Origin: Saprospiraceae bacterium
GTDB lineage: Bacteria; Bacteroidota; Bacteroidia; Chitinophagales; Saprospiraceae
NCBI GenBank assembly: GCA_016787345.1
Contig: JAEUUU010000155.1
Span: forward strand, 1 to 60,784
Direction of reading: 5' to 3'
DNA: 60,784 nt
Made by a program: the position numbers and the translations under genes. Positions 1 through 8,720 of the stretch are shown in pieces. The notes below the pieces were generated by a model. That model saw only the letters and a list, made by a program, of their open reading frames with translations. It did not search any database and had not been told where the DNA came from. Position 1 is the stretch's first letter. Every line of letters begins with the position of its first letter.

Positions 1-11
1 AGAACGGGTGA

Positions 12-1886
12 TTGAACGACAGGGGCTCGACAAAACCTGAATTTGACAAGATTGACCCTACCTTTGCCGCTCCGCTCATGCGCCAACTCCTTCGCTACTA
101 CCGCCCTTTTCGCCGCCAGCTGGCCCTGGCAGTGCTCAGCAACCTGCTGATGTCGGTCTTTATGGTGATCAGCATCCCCGTGCTGCAGCCTTTTTTACAG
201 ATCCTCTTCAATCCCGACGAAATGACCGCCAAAGCCGCCGAACCACAGGGTGGCTTCGATGATCTGGAATCGCGCAGCAGCGCTTTTTTTGCCAACCTGA
301 TCCGCGAACACGGCCGCGAAGAAGCCCTTTTGCTGGTTTGTATTTTTCTCGTGCTGGTATTTTTCGGTAAAAACCTGTTTCGTTACCTCTCCCTGTATTT
401 TCTGGCCCCGGTTCGGCAAGGCGTCGTGCGCGACCTGCGGCAGCAAATGGTCGACAAGATCCTCCAGCTGCCGGTTTCCTATTTCACCGAATCGCGCAAG
501 GGCGACCTGATGAGCCGCATCTCTTCCGATGTGCAGGAAATCGAATGGAGCATCGTCGGTGTGGTGGAAAGCATTGCAAGGGAACCGCTGGTGATACTGG
601 GCAGCGTGGCTTTTATGGTGTACGTATCGCCCGGGTTGCTGCTTTTCGTCCTCGGACTGATGTTGTTTTCCGCGCTCATCATCGGTGGGGTAGGGCGCTC
701 GCTGCGGCGGCAGTCGGGCGAGGCGCAAACCCGCCTGGGCATGCTGGGGGCTTTGGTGGAAGAAACCCTCGGCGGCCTGCGCATCATCAAGGGCTTTAAT
801 GCCGAACAATGGCAACACGACCGCTTTGCCCGTGAAAACAGGGGGTATGCCCGCACGCTGGTACGGCTCTACCGCCGGAAAGACCTGGCTTCGCCGCTTT
901 CAGAGTTTTTGGGTATTTCGGCGGTGGCGATCCTTTTGTGGTTCGGGGCCAAACAGGTATTTGCAGGCGAAATTTCGGCCGCCACCTTTATCACCTTTCT
1001 CTACGCTTTTTACAACGTCATCGAGCCAGCCAAGGCGCTTTCCGGCGCCACGTACAATATACGCAAAGGCATGGGCGCGCTCGAGCGCGTACAGGCGATT
1101 CTGCAGGCCGACGTTTCGATCCGGGAAGCGGAAAACGCCCGCCCGATTGATGCGTTTACCGATCAAATCGAGTTTCGCAATGTCAGCTTCCGCTACGCCA
1201 ATGCCGACCGGCCGGCCGTGGAAGGCATCGACCTGGTCATCCCGCGTGGGAAAATCATAGCCCTTGTAGGCGCTTCGGGCGCCGGCAAAAGCACCCTGGC
1301 CGATCTGTTGCCGCGTTTTTACGACGTCACCGATGGTCAAATCCTCGTCGACGGCGTGGACATCCGTCAGTTGCGCACGCACGACTGGCGTTCCCTGTTG
1401 GGCATCGTGAGCCAGGAGGCCATTTTATTCAACGATTCGGTGCGCAACAATATCCTGTTTTCCAGTACCGGCGCTTCCGAGGAGGCGCTGATTGCCGCCG
1501 CCAGGGCTGCCAATGCGCACGACTTTATCTCCGTGCTTCCCGAGGGCTACGATACCAATATCGGCGACCGAGGCTCGAAACTCAGCGGCGGCCAGCGGCA
1601 ACGCCTGACGATCGCCCGGGCCTTGCTGAAAAATCCGCCTGTGCTCATCCTCGACGAGGCAACCTCCGCCCTCGACAGCGAATCAGAGCAACTGGTGCAA
1701 GCCGCGCTTGATCGGCTGCTGGCCAACCGCACCGCTCTGGTGATTGCGCACCGGCTCAGCACCGTGCAGCACGCCGACGAGATCATCGTGCTCGACGGAG
1801 GGCGTATCGTGGAACGGGGCACACACGAGTCCCTGATGCAACAAGGGCAGTATTACCGCAAACTGGTTGAGTTGCAGGCGCTTTAA
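12..1886 (+). CDS. ABC exporter, fused permease and ATPase (MsbA-like)
   Basis: A 624-residue half-transporter. Residues about 25-330 form a six-helix exporter membrane domain and residues about 385-620 an ATPase domain with Walker A (GASGAGKST), ABC signature (LSGGQRQR), Walker B with the catalytic Glu (LILDEATSALD) and the H-loop His (IAHRLS). Length and order fit the MsbA/lipid and multidrug exporter family, which works as a homodimer in the inner membrane. Family membership is clear; the substrate is inferred only from similarity to MsbA. The frame has a TGA stop at 9-11 and the first start is TTG at 12, so an upstream gene may end directly against it. The ATG at 78 (residue 23, just before the basic stretch preceding helix 1) is an alternative start. 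Confidence 0.88.
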   Translation: MNDRGSTKPEFDKIDPTFAAPLMRQLLRYYRPFRRQLALAVLSNLLMSVFMVISIPVLQPFLQILFNPDEMTAKAAEPQGGFDDLESRSSAFFANLIREHGREEALLLVCIFLVLVFFGKNLFRYLSLYFLAPVRQGVVRDLRQQMVDKILQLPVSYFTESRKGDLMSRISSDVQEIEWSIVGVVESIAREPLVILGSVAFMVYVSPGLLLFVLGLMLFSALIIGGVGRSLRRQSGEAQTRLGMLGALVEETLGGLRIIKGFNAEQWQHDRFARENRGYARTLVRLYRRKDLASPLSEFLGISAVAILLWFGAKQVFAGEISAATFITFLYAFYNVIEPAKALSGATYNIRKGMGALERVQAILQADVSIREAENARPIDAFTDQIEFRNVSFRYANADRPAVEGIDLVIPRGKIIALVGASGAGKSTLADLLPRFYDVTDGQILVDGVDIRQLRTHDWRSLLGIVSQEAILFNDSVRNNILFSSTGASEEALIAAARAANAHDFISVLPEGYDTNIGDRGSKLSGGQRQRLTIARALLKNPPVLILDEATSALDSESEQLVQAALDRLLANRTALVIAHRLSTVQHADEIIVLDGGRIVERGTHESLMQQGQYYRKLVELQAL

Positions 1887-1931
1887 AAGCGGAATTTTCA
1901 ACCCGGATTTATGCCAGTTGAGCAGATGCCG

Positions 1932-1962
1932 TTTCAAATCCTCAAAAACCGGCTTACCTTTG
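1932..1962 (+). promoter_or_regulatory. Predicted promoter of the T9SS protein at 2060
   Basis: TACCTTTG at 1955-1962 fits the Bacteroidota -7 consensus TAnnTTTG. TTTC at 1932-1935, 19 bp upstream, matches three of four bases of the -33 TTTG. Transcription would start near 1969, giving a leader of about 90 nt. Confidence 0.45.
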
Positions 1963-2059
1963 GAGCACCGACCGCGGCAGGTTTCCCGGTCTCAAACGCG
2001 GGGTCGGCACTTTAATAACATTTTTAATCGCTCTCGGTCTAAAAACATCAAATCAATCC

Positions 2060-3190
2060 ATGAAACAGATGCTACTCGCTGCTTTCTCTGCACTGTGCTT
2101 TAACCTGCCTGCGCAAATAACGGTGACTTCCATGACCTTCCCGGCCGTGGGCGATACGCTCCGCTATGCGCGCACCTTCAATCCGCCCAATATCAATTTT
2201 CTCACGCCGCCGGGAGGCAACCAGTTTTGGGATTTTTCGGGACTCAATTCCGACGAAACGTTTGAAGTGGCATACAGCCCCGCCAACGAAGGCCAAAGTT
2301 CGGGCAGTTTTCCCGGGGCGGAAACTGCAGTGATCGGTACCACCGGCGAGTCGTACTACAATATTACCGCTGCCAAATTTGAATTGCTGGGCTATGCCGG
2401 CTCCGATCCCGCCAACTTCGGGGTGCAGGTGCTGGCCAAATTTGCCCCCCCGCTGATCGAGCGCCGCTCGCCGATGAATTTTTTTGACATCAACCAGCAA
2501 GTGGCCGACCTGTCTCTTCCCTTTTCCATCGAAGATTTGCCCGACAGCCTCCTGGGCAATATCCCCGGCATTCAGTTTGTCGACTCGATCCGGGTGCGTA
2601 TCAATTACCAGCGCCTCGAAGCCGTCGACGGCTGGGGTACGCTGAATATTCCTGGTGGACAGTACCCGGTTTTGCGCGAAAAACGCACCGAATATACCAC
2701 GACTGCCCTTGATGTGCATTCCTTCCTGGGCTGGATTCCTGTACCCGGCGGCTCCGGGGGTCTGCTCGATTTTCTGGGCACGGATACGACCGTCGTGTAC
2801 CGCTTTTTATCCAATACAGAAAAAGAAGAAATCGCCATTGTCACCGCCAACAGCGAACTGAACGGCGCGGAATCGGTGCGGTACAAAAACAACGGCACAA
2901 CGCCGGTTTTCCACATTAATGCTCCCGGCTCGGCCAGTATTCAGGCATACCCCAACCCGGCTACGGAGTGGGTACGATTCGATTGCAGCAACCTCCCGCC
3001 CGATGATTACACGCTCAAAATTTTCAGCATTATCGGCAAAGAGATCTGGAAAAATAACTACACCATGTCGGGCAACAAATCGATCCGGCTCGACCTCAAC
3101 GATTTTAAAAAAGGCACCTATTTTTATAGCCTGGAAGACCGAAGAGGCAATATCATCGGTACCAAACGACTTGTGGTTGTTAAGCCATGA
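2060..3190 (+). CDS. Secreted protein with T9SS type A sorting domain
   Basis: A 376-residue protein with an N-terminal signal peptide (cleavage near residue 19, LPAQ). Residues about 295-376 form a Por-secretion-type sorting domain: it opens with the AYPNPATEWV motif typical of type A domains, followed by the beta-rich IFSIIGKEIW region and an ending KRLVVVKP. Such proteins cross the outer membrane through the type IX system and are released or anchored at the surface. The body (residues 20-290) is beta-rich and I do not recognise it. The gene stands alone between the ABC exporter and a strong terminator hairpin, with its own predicted promoter, so it looks monocistronic. Confidence 0.85.
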   Translation: MKQMLLAAFSALCFNLPAQITVTSMTFPAVGDTLRYARTFNPPNINFLTPPGGNQFWDFSGLNSDETFEVAYSPANEGQSSGSFPGAETAVIGTTGESYYNITAAKFELLGYAGSDPANFGVQVLAKFAPPLIERRSPMNFFDINQQVADLSLPFSIEDLPDSLLGNIPGIQFVDSIRVRINYQRLEAVDGWGTLNIPGGQYPVLREKRTEYTTTALDVHSFLGWIPVPGGSGGLLDFLGTDTTVVYRFLSNTEKEEIAIVTANSELNGAESVRYKNNGTTPVFHINAPGSASIQAYPNPATEWVRFDCSNLPPDDYTLKIFSIIGKEIWKNNYTMSGNKSIRLDLNDFKKGTYFYSLEDRRGNIIGTKRLVVVKP

Positions 3191-3233
3191 TAATGGTCGG
3201 TTGATGAAGTTGATGAGGTTTATAAGGTTTATG

Positions 3234-3272
3234 AAAAGGAGGGTGGATGTGAGAGCATCCACCCTCCTTTTT
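3234..3272. terminator. Rho-independent terminator, strong hairpin
   Basis: A 16-bp perfect stem (3234-3249 with 3256-3271, AAAAGGAGGGTGGATG pairing with its complement) closes a six-base loop. T-rich flanks follow on the plus strand and an A-run precedes it, so it can also stop minus-strand transcription. It sits 44 bp after the T9SS gene. Confidence 0.85.
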
Positions 3273-3307
3273 ATAAACCCTAACAATTCTTATAAACCAT
3301 GTAAAAA

Positions 3308-3739
3308 ATGAAATCCGTGCTGCTCTACGGCGCTGCTCTGGGACTGCTGCTGATGTCGATGCAGTTCTTTCGCTACCGGCTGTTGGTGTACGACCACAGC
3401 ACGGAAGCTTTTGTCGGTATAATTGCGCTCTTGTTTACGCTGGTGGGCGCCTGGGCCGGGCGGAAATGGCTGATGCCGAAGAAAGCAACCGAAGTGCCGC
3501 AACACAAAGAAGTGGTTTTGGCGGGAGAGGAAGCCGCGCAAAAACTCGGGATTACGCCCAGAGAACTGGAGGTACTTCAATTGATCGCTCAGGGGTTGAG
3601 CAATCAGGAAATTGCCGAACGCTTGTTCGTTTCGTTGAACACGGTCAAAACCCATGCGACCAACGTATTTGCCAAACTCGATGTACAGCGCCGTACCCAG
3701 GCTATTCAGAGGGCGAAAGCCTTGGGTATTTTGACCTGA
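3308..3739 (+). CDS. Membrane-tethered LuxR-type HTH regulator
   Basis: A 143-residue protein. Two hydrophobic segments (about residues 5-20 and 35-55) form a short hairpin anchor, and residues about 78-140 are a LuxR/NarL-type DNA-binding domain with the classic ITPRELEVLQLIAQG, NQEIAERL and VKTHATNVF elements. It has no receiver domain, so it is not a normal response regulator. The likely role is a transcription factor held at the inner membrane, perhaps regulating the DUF4199-type gene 120 bp downstream (inference). The start at ATG 3308 lies just after the terminator region and gives a complete first helix. Confidence 0.8.
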   Translation: MKSVLLYGAALGLLLMSMQFFRYRLLVYDHSTEAFVGIIALLFTLVGAWAGRKWLMPKKATEVPQHKEVVLAGEEAAQKLGITPRELEVLQLIAQGLSNQEIAERLFVSLNTVKTHATNVFAKLDVQRRTQAIQRAKALGILT

Positions 3740-3859
3740 ATGCGCTCCTACTAAAGTATGATTTTGAAGGGACGTATCCCGATTCACCCGAAAGTACGAG
3801 GGTAGATTGCATTCGTACACCTTCCTTTGTCGCAGTTTTTCACTCAAAACGACTGTGAT

Positions 3860-4372
3860 ATGAACAAAACGATTCTTCGCTACGGCCTTCTTTCCGGTGT
3901 AATCGCCGCACTGCTCATGACCCTGACGGCCCTTTACTACCACAATTCAACCGACTTTTCCGGCGGTGAAGTCATTGGCTATGCCGGTATCCTGTTGAGT
4001 ATGCTGTTTGTCTTTCTGGGCGTGCGTGCGTACCGGGAGCAACAGGAGGGGCGGTCTTTCGGATTTGGTAAAGCCTTTCAGGCAGGCATTCTGATCACCC
4101 TGATTTCCTGCGTATTGTACGTGGTTACCTGGCTGGTCGTATATGAAACCCTGATGCCCGATTTTATGGACAAATTTATCGAACAAAGCCTGACCAAATT
4201 GCGCGCCTCGGGCGCCAGCGAAGTTGTTGTGCAACAGGAGGCCGCCAAAATGCAGGAATACAAAACCATGTATGAAAACCCGCTGATTCGGGCAGCCATG
4301 ACCTTTATCGAGCCTTTTCCGGTGGGATTGCTGGTCACGCTGGTATCTGCGCTGATTCTACAGCGCAAGTAA
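3860..4372 (+). CDS. DUF4199-type inner membrane protein
   Basis: A 170-residue protein with about four membrane helices (residues 8-27, 37-56, 75-98, 148-168) and a polar, charged loop between helices 3 and 4. The layout and the closing ALILQRK-type end match the DUF4199 family, which is common in Bacteroidota and has no established function. I chose ATG 3860, which gives MNKTILRYG directly before the first helix; an upstream in-frame ATG at 3827 would add 11 unconvincing residues. A weak promoter-like TTCCTTTG lies at 3822-3829. The LuxR-type gene upstream is a common companion for such proteins, so a regulatory link is plausible. Confidence 0.75.
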   Translation: MNKTILRYGLLSGVIAALLMTLTALYYHNSTDFSGGEVIGYAGILLSMLFVFLGVRAYREQQEGRSFGFGKAFQAGILITLISCVLYVVTWLVVYETLMPDFMDKFIEQSLTKLRASGASEVVVQQEAAKMQEYKTMYENPLIRAAMTFIEPFPVGLLVTLVSALILQRK

Positions 4373-4514
4373 TTCCGGTCGGGAGGACTTCAAACGTTAG
4401 CAAAAAGTGAAAATGAAAAAAAAGCGCAACCCCGCTGTAACACCCTTGTCCTTTCCAACGTCTGCTCAAATATCGGACGACCAAACATTTTCACACCCGT
4501 TTAATATCGACGTT

Positions 4515-5135
4515 ATGAAGACCAAATCTTTTCTGCTGTTTTTGGCGCTTTTTGTCAGCCAACTGGCTATCGCACAACGTGAAGAAACCATCGCCGGCGA
4601 ACGCAACCTGGGCTTTACCGGTGTCTGGGGCGGCAGTAAACACCAACTCATGAGCCTGGGCGACAACAACGCCTACCTGCGCGGCGGCTATTTCGGACTG
4701 GAGTTCGGCAAAGCCCTGTTCATTGGCTACGGCCGTTACCGCACCGACGACAATTTCACCCTCGGCGCCCTGCAAAACCAGAATTTCGACATGCGCTGGC
4801 GCGTGGGTACCCTGGGCTACGGGTTTCAGAACTACAAAGCCGTCCACCCGATGATCAATATCGACGCCGGCGCCGGCAAAGTCCGGATCGGTGATCTGGG
4901 CACCGATCGCATCGTAGTGATCCAGCCCTCGGCAGGTATCGAGATCAATGTGTTCCGCTGGTTCCACCTGGGCATCGAAGGCGGCTATCGTTTCGTCACC
5001 GATTCCGATCTTCCGGGCATCAGCGACCGCGATCTTTCAGGCGCCTTCGGGCAGGCCACCCTCAAATTTGGTTTTTCCTGGGGCCGCTATCACAAGCGGG
5101 ATCATCGCCACGACGATGATTACGACCGTGACTGA
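4515..5135 (+). CDS. Secreted or outer-membrane beta-barrel-like protein
   Basis: A 206-residue protein. Translation from ATG 4515 gives a clean signal peptide (MKTKSFLLFLALFVSQLAIAQ); the longer frame from 4407 adds a polar N-terminus that would hide it, so 4515 is preferred. The rest alternates glycine and aromatic residues in strand-like blocks (for example YGRYRTDDNF, LGYGFQNYK, GIEGGYRF) as in small outer-membrane barrels. The last 16 residues are rich in His and Asp, which could bind metal (inference). I recognise no named family. The gene ends 61 bp before a terminator and appears to be transcribed alone. Confidence 0.65.
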   Translation: MKTKSFLLFLALFVSQLAIAQREETIAGERNLGFTGVWGGSKHQLMSLGDNNAYLRGGYFGLEFGKALFIGYGRYRTDDNFTLGALQNQNFDMRWRVGTLGYGFQNYKAVHPMINIDAGAGKVRIGDLGTDRIVVIQPSAGIEINVFRWFHLGIEGGYRFVTDSDLPGISDRDLSGAFGQATLKFGFSWGRYHKRDHRHDDDYDRD

Positions 5136-5196
5136 GCGGAAACCGGTATTTTCAAAGAACATCCTGCGCCATAAACTGAAACTACCTTGTCACAGG

Positions 5197-5237
5197 CGCC
5201 AATCCCGTAGAATTTTGCGGGCTTGGCGCTTTTTTTG
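5197..5237 (+). terminator. Rho-independent terminator
   Basis: GCGCCAA at 5197-5203 pairs with TTGGCGC at 5224-5230, with an inner CCCG/CGGG stem, and is followed by seven T at 5231-5237. It ends the transcript of the 4515-5135 gene. Confidence 0.8.
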
Positions 5238-5325
5238 TGTCAAAAAGCGCCTGATTGACAGTAATGGCCAGCCGCCTGTGATGAAACTTTACCTGCTCCA
5301 TCAGGTATTCTCCTGGGCTTCTCCG

Positions 5326-5333
5326 TACCTTTG
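5326..5333 (+). promoter_or_regulatory. Predicted -7 element for rocD
   Basis: TACCTTTG matches the Bacteroidota TAnnTTTG element and lies 23 bp before the rocD ATG. No clear TTTG is present at the -33 position, so the call rests on one element. Confidence 0.4.
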
Positions 5334-5356
5334 CAGTCTATCTTAATTTGATTGCT

Positions 5357-6610
5357 ATGGAAGTCCTGACCAACACCACCAACCGTACCTCAGCCGAGCT
5401 GATCGACCTCGAACACCGTTACAATGCACACAATTACCACCCCTTACCCGTCGTACTGGATCGCGGCGAAGGCGTGTTTGTGTGGGATGTGGAAGGCAAA
5501 CGTTATTATGACTTTTTGTCGGCATACAGCGCCGTCAATCAGGGGCATTGCCACCCGCGCATCATTCAGGCGCTGGTCGAACAAGCCCACAAACTGACCC
5601 TTACCTCGCGGGCGTTTCACAACAGCCAATTGGGGATATACGCCGAATTCATTACCCATTATTTCGGATACGACCGCGTGCTGCCGATGAACACCGGCGT
5701 CGAGGCCGTAGAAACTGCCGTCAAACTTGCCCGCCGCTGGGGATATCGCATCAAGGGTGTTCCCGACGGGCAGGCGAAGGTGATCGTCGTCGACGGCAAC
5801 TTCCACGGCCGGACCCTGCTGGCCATCTCGGCCTCCACCGACCCCAGCAGCCGCCGTGCTTTCGGCCCATACCTGTCCGGGTTCATCACCGTGCCTTACG
5901 ACGATATCGACGCCCTCGAACAGGCTTTGCAGGACCCGCACGTGGTTGGTTTCCTCGTCGAACCCATTCAGGGGGAAGCTGGCGTAAATGTTCCTTCCGA
6001 CGACTACCTGCCCAGAGCTTTCCAGCTTTGCCAGCAACATCAGGTCTTGTTTATCGCCGACGAAGTGCAAACCGGCGTTGCCCGCACCGGCCGGCTCCTG
6101 TGTTGCGATCATTTTGGAATCAAACCCGACCTGCTCATCCTGGGCAAGGCATTGAGCGGCGGCGTTGTGCCGGCCAGTGCCGTATTGAGTTCGGACAAAG
6201 TTATGCTGACCCTGCGCCCCGGCGAACACGGTTCCACTTTCGGCGGCAACCCGCTGGCTTGCGCCGTAGCCATGGAGGCACTTCGTGTGGTGGAAGACGA
6301 AAGCCTGGCTTCCAATGCCGAGTATTTGGGACAAATATTCAGAGCCCGCATGGAGGCCTTGTATCAAAAACGCCCCGATCTCATCAAAGGGGTTCGCGGC
6401 AAGGGCCTGTTGAATGCTGTGCTGATCAACGATGCCGAAACCAGCGAAACCGCCTGGAATATTTGTCTGGCCATGGCCGAAAACGGTTTGCTGGCCAAAC
6501 CTACCCACGGCAACATCATTCGTTTTGCGCCCCCGCTCGTGATGACCGAGGAGCAAATGAATGAGTGCTGCTCGATCATTGAAGACGTTTTTACCCGTTT
6601 TGAAAAATAA
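5357..6610 (+). CDS. rocD: Ornithine--oxo-acid aminotransferase
   Basis: A 417-residue class III PLP-dependent aminotransferase. It converts ornithine plus 2-oxoglutarate to glutamate-5-semialdehyde plus glutamate, linking arginine breakdown to proline. Visible signatures are the N-terminal HNYHPLPVVL substrate region, NTGVEAVETAVKLARRWGY, the GNFHGRT loop, the DEVQTG stretch that contacts the cofactor, and LILGKALSGG with the PLP-binding Lys. The length is typical of bacterial ornithine aminotransferases. I took ATG 5357; the frame opens at TTG 5348, which adds three residues. A -7-like element lies 23 bp upstream. The gene ends 59 bp before sucC, and both are central-metabolism genes that may be co-transcribed. 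Confidence 0.92.
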   Translation: MEVLTNTTNRTSAELIDLEHRYNAHNYHPLPVVLDRGEGVFVWDVEGKRYYDFLSAYSAVNQGHCHPRIIQALVEQAHKLTLTSRAFHNSQLGIYAEFITHYFGYDRVLPMNTGVEAVETAVKLARRWGYRIKGVPDGQAKVIVVDGNFHGRTLLAISASTDPSSRRAFGPYLSGFITVPYDDIDALEQALQDPHVVGFLVEPIQGEAGVNVPSDDYLPRAFQLCQQHQVLFIADEVQTGVARTGRLLCCDHFGIKPDLLILGKALSGGVVPASAVLSSDKVMLTLRPGEHGSTFGGNPLACAVAMEALRVVEDESLASNAEYLGQIFRARMEALYQKRPDLIKGVRGKGLLNAVLINDAETSETAWNICLAMAENGLLAKPTHGNIIRFAPPLVMTEEQMNECCSIIEDVFTRFEK

Positions 6611-6669
6611 GCGCATCGTACCTTGCGCCCCGTTCATCTATCCATTACTTCATTAATTCATTCCGCATA

Positions 6670-7863
6670 ATGAACCTCCACGAATATCAGGGAAAGGAAT
6701 TGCTCAAATCCTACGGCGTAAAGATCCAGGAAGGCATCGTTGCTGAAACCGACGCAGAAGCCGTTGCAGCGGCTAAAAAAATCAAGGAACTGTATAATTC
6801 CGACTGGTGTGTGATCAAAGCGCAGATTCACGCCGGCGGTCGCGGCAAAGGCGGCGGCGTCAAACTCGCTAAAAGCCCCGAACAAGCCGGCCAGATTGCC
6901 GACGACATTCTCGGCATGATGCTCAAAACGCCGCAAACTCCCCCGGAGGGCAAATTAGTGCGCAAGGTTCTGGTCGCCCAGGACGTGTTTTACCCCGGCG
7001 CCAGCGACCCCAAAGAATTCTACATCAGTATCCTCACCGACCGCGGCCGCGGCTGCAACGTGATCATCTATTCCCCCGACGGCGGGATGGACATTGAAAA
7101 AGTCGCCGAGGAAACGCCCGAACGCGTATTTACCGAAAACATCGACCCGCTGCTCGGCCTCCGGCCCTTCCAGGCCCAAAAAGTCGCCTTCAACCTCGGC
7201 CTTAGCGGCCAGGCTTACAAGGAAATGGTCGACTTCGTTCAAAAACTCTACGCCGCCTTCGTCGGCTCGGACGCCAGCCTCTTCGAGATCAACCCCTGCC
7301 TCAAAACCTCCGACGACCGTATCATCGCCGTCGATGCCAAAGTGGCCCTCGACGACAACGGCCTCTTCCGCCATCCCAACCTCGAAGCGCTGCGCGATAC
7401 CTCGGAAGAAGACCCGGTCGATGTGGAAGCCCGTACCCACGACCTCAACTACGTCAAACTCGACGGCAACGTGGGCTGTATGGTCAACGGCGCCGGCCTT
7501 GCCATGGCTACCATGGACCTGATCCAGCTCTCGGGCGGCGAACCGGCCAACTTCCTCGACGTGGGCGGCACCGCCGATGCTCAACGCGTGGAAAATGCCA
7601 TGCGCATCATCCTCAAAGACCCGCACGTCAAAGCCATCCTGATCAATATCTTCGGTGGTATCGTGCGCTGCGACCGCGTGGCGCAAGGCGTGGTGGATGC
7701 CTATCATACCATCGGTAACATCCCGGTGCCCGTCATCGTGCGCCTGCAAGGCACCAATGCCGATCTGGGCAAAAAAATCATCGACGAGTCGGGCCTCAAA
7801 GTGTACGGCGCCGTCGAATTCCAGGAAGCCGCCGATCTGGTGAAGAAGGTGCTAATGGGGTAA
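6670..7863 (+). CDS. sucC: Succinyl-CoA ligase (ADP-forming) beta subunit
   Basis: A 397-residue ATP-grasp subunit of the TCA-cycle enzyme that makes ATP (or GTP) from succinyl-CoA. It starts MNLHEYQGKELLKSYGV, the invariant N-terminus of the family. Also visible are the nucleotide-binding stretch AQIHAGGRGKGGGVKLAK, the metal-site segment LFEINPC, and the C-terminal ligase domain with GGTADAQRV and the IFGGIVRCD loop that meets the alpha subunit. The length is normal. sucD is not in the window, so the two subunits are unlinked here, as is common in Bacteroidota. A terminator-like hairpin inside a tandem repeat starts 49 bp after the stop. Confidence 0.95.
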   Translation: MNLHEYQGKELLKSYGVKIQEGIVAETDAEAVAAAKKIKELYNSDWCVIKAQIHAGGRGKGGGVKLAKSPEQAGQIADDILGMMLKTPQTPPEGKLVRKVLVAQDVFYPGASDPKEFYISILTDRGRGCNVIIYSPDGGMDIEKVAEETPERVFTENIDPLLGLRPFQAQKVAFNLGLSGQAYKEMVDFVQKLYAAFVGSDASLFEINPCLKTSDDRIIAVDAKVALDDNGLFRHPNLEALRDTSEEDPVDVEARTHDLNYVKLDGNVGCMVNGAGLAMATMDLIQLSGGEPANFLDVGGTADAQRVENAMRIILKDPHVKAILINIFGGIVRCDRVAQGVVDAYHTIGNIPVPVIVRLQGTNADLGKKIIDESGLKVYGAVEFQEAADLVKKVLMG

Positions 7864-7911
7864 TGGGGTAATGTGCTAATTAGTTAATGTGCTAATGTGC
7901 TAAAAATATAG

Positions 7912-7949
7912 CGCGGATGCTTCGGGGCTGCCGGGGCATCCGCGTTTTT
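7912..7949 (+). terminator. sucC terminator hairpin (first of two copies)
   Basis: CGCGGATGC at 7912-7920 pairs with GCATCCGCG at 7936-7944, followed by TTTTT. The second copy of the same structure lies at 8042-8081 with a longer T-run, giving tandem terminators after sucC. Confidence 0.8.
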
Positions 7950-8002
7950 CTGCCGCAAAACCATTGCGGGGCATACGACAACAATTCACGATCAATTATC
8001 CG

Positions 8003-8022
8003 CCCACGACTTCAGTCGTGGG
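8003..8022. repeat. REP-like 20-bp palindrome, copy 1
   Basis: CCCACGAC and GTCGTGGG enclose a TTCA loop. Palindromes of this kind are familiar scattered intergenic repeats near RAYT/IS200-type transposases in other genomes; no transposase is in this window. Confidence 0.7.
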
Positions 8023-8132
8023 TATTTGATTAAAAATATAGCGCGGATGTTTCGGGATTTCCGGGGCATCCGCGTTTTTTTACCGCAAAACCATTGCGGG
8101 GCATACGACAACAATTCACGATCAATTATCCG

Positions 8133-8152
8133 CCCACGACTTCAGTCGTGGG
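8133..8152. repeat. REP-like 20-bp palindrome, copy 2, overlaps a stop codon
   Basis: Identical to the palindrome 130 bp upstream. Its inner part (8142-8152) supplies the stop codon and last residues of the minus-strand kinase. Confidence 0.7.
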
Positions 8153-8720
8153 TACTTGATCCCCGATTTCCAATTCCCAGAATCCTTTCGACCTGCCATT
8201 CAAGGTCCCGATCTTCTTCCAGGCGCAATACCGGACAGGGAAGGCCATTCAACCATTCCAGTTCCTTGTCGCGGCTTCGCCAGCTATCGCCTGGCAGGTC
8301 GTAGTCGGCCGCCCAGCGCAGAAATTTTTCAAAAACAAGGTGCAAATCGCCGCCTTCCGCCAGGCGTTCGGGGCCATAACGCGCGGTTTCCCGCTTTCGG
8401 ATGCGCTCCAGGCGCAACGCAGCGGGCAGCCAGCAACACACGGCCAGATCGAACCGGGGAATAAAAACATCGCCCCAGCCGCACATCGATCCGGACAGTA
8501 CCCATTGTTCGCCAGCCCTGTCGAGGTCGTGGCCCAGCAACTGTCGGCGGTGGTCCGGATTGCGTTTTCGTTTATACGGCAGTTCATCGCCGGTAAACCA
8601 GTAGTAATCGTCGGTATCAAAAAAAGGATACCCCAGGCGCGCGGCAAGGGTGCGGCCCAGGGTGCTCACGCCCGAACCGGGCGCGCCAAACAAATGAATA
8701 CGTTGCGGAAAAACAGACAT
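8142..8720 (-). CDS. P-loop kinase-like protein (adenylate/shikimate kinase fold)
   Basis: A 192-residue single-domain P-loop protein. The Walker A is an unusual GAPGSGVST (residues 12-20), with Val where Lys is usual, as in FlaR/topology-modulation-like small kinases. An acidic FDTDDYYW stretch follows, as for a substrate site, and RIRKRETARYG resembles a lid with basic residues. The substrate is unknown. The start ATG overlaps the stop of the upstream protease by one base (TGATG), so translation is probably coupled. The last five residues are encoded by the tandem repeat, which also supplies the stop, so the C-terminus has been changed by repeat insertion. Confidence 0.7.
   Translation of the reverse strand: MSVFPQRIHLFGAPGSGVSTLGRTLAARLGYPFFDTDDYYWFTGDELPYKRKRNPDHRRQLLGHDLDRAGEQWVLSGSMCGWGDVFIPRFDLAVCCWLPAALRLERIRKRETARYGPERLAEGGDLHLVFEKFLRWAADYDLPGDSWRSRDKELEWLNGLPCPVLRLEEDRDLEWQVERILGIGNRGSSTHD

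Larger units (their letters stand above)
7901..8160. repeat. Two tandem copies of a 130-bp intergenic unit
   Basis: Unit 1 is 7901-8030 and unit 2 is 8031-8160, nearly identical. Each holds a hairpin with CGCGGATG/CATCCGCG arms and a T-tract (terminator-like), a spacer, and a 20-bp palindrome CCCACGACTTCAGTCGTGGG. Differences cluster in the hairpin loop and in the T-tract. Just upstream, 7863-7900 is low-complexity (repeats of TAATGTGC). There is no gene in the unit apart from the last residues of the minus-strand kinase. Confidence 0.9.

Noticed and set aside
2011-2028. TTTAAT pair upstream of the T9SS gene as another phased operator
   Set aside because: Only two boxes at 12-bp spacing and no -7 element at the same distance.
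8026-8304. Small open frame inside the 130-bp repeat
   Set aside because: Runs through terminator hairpins and over the kinase on the other strand; no coding signs.
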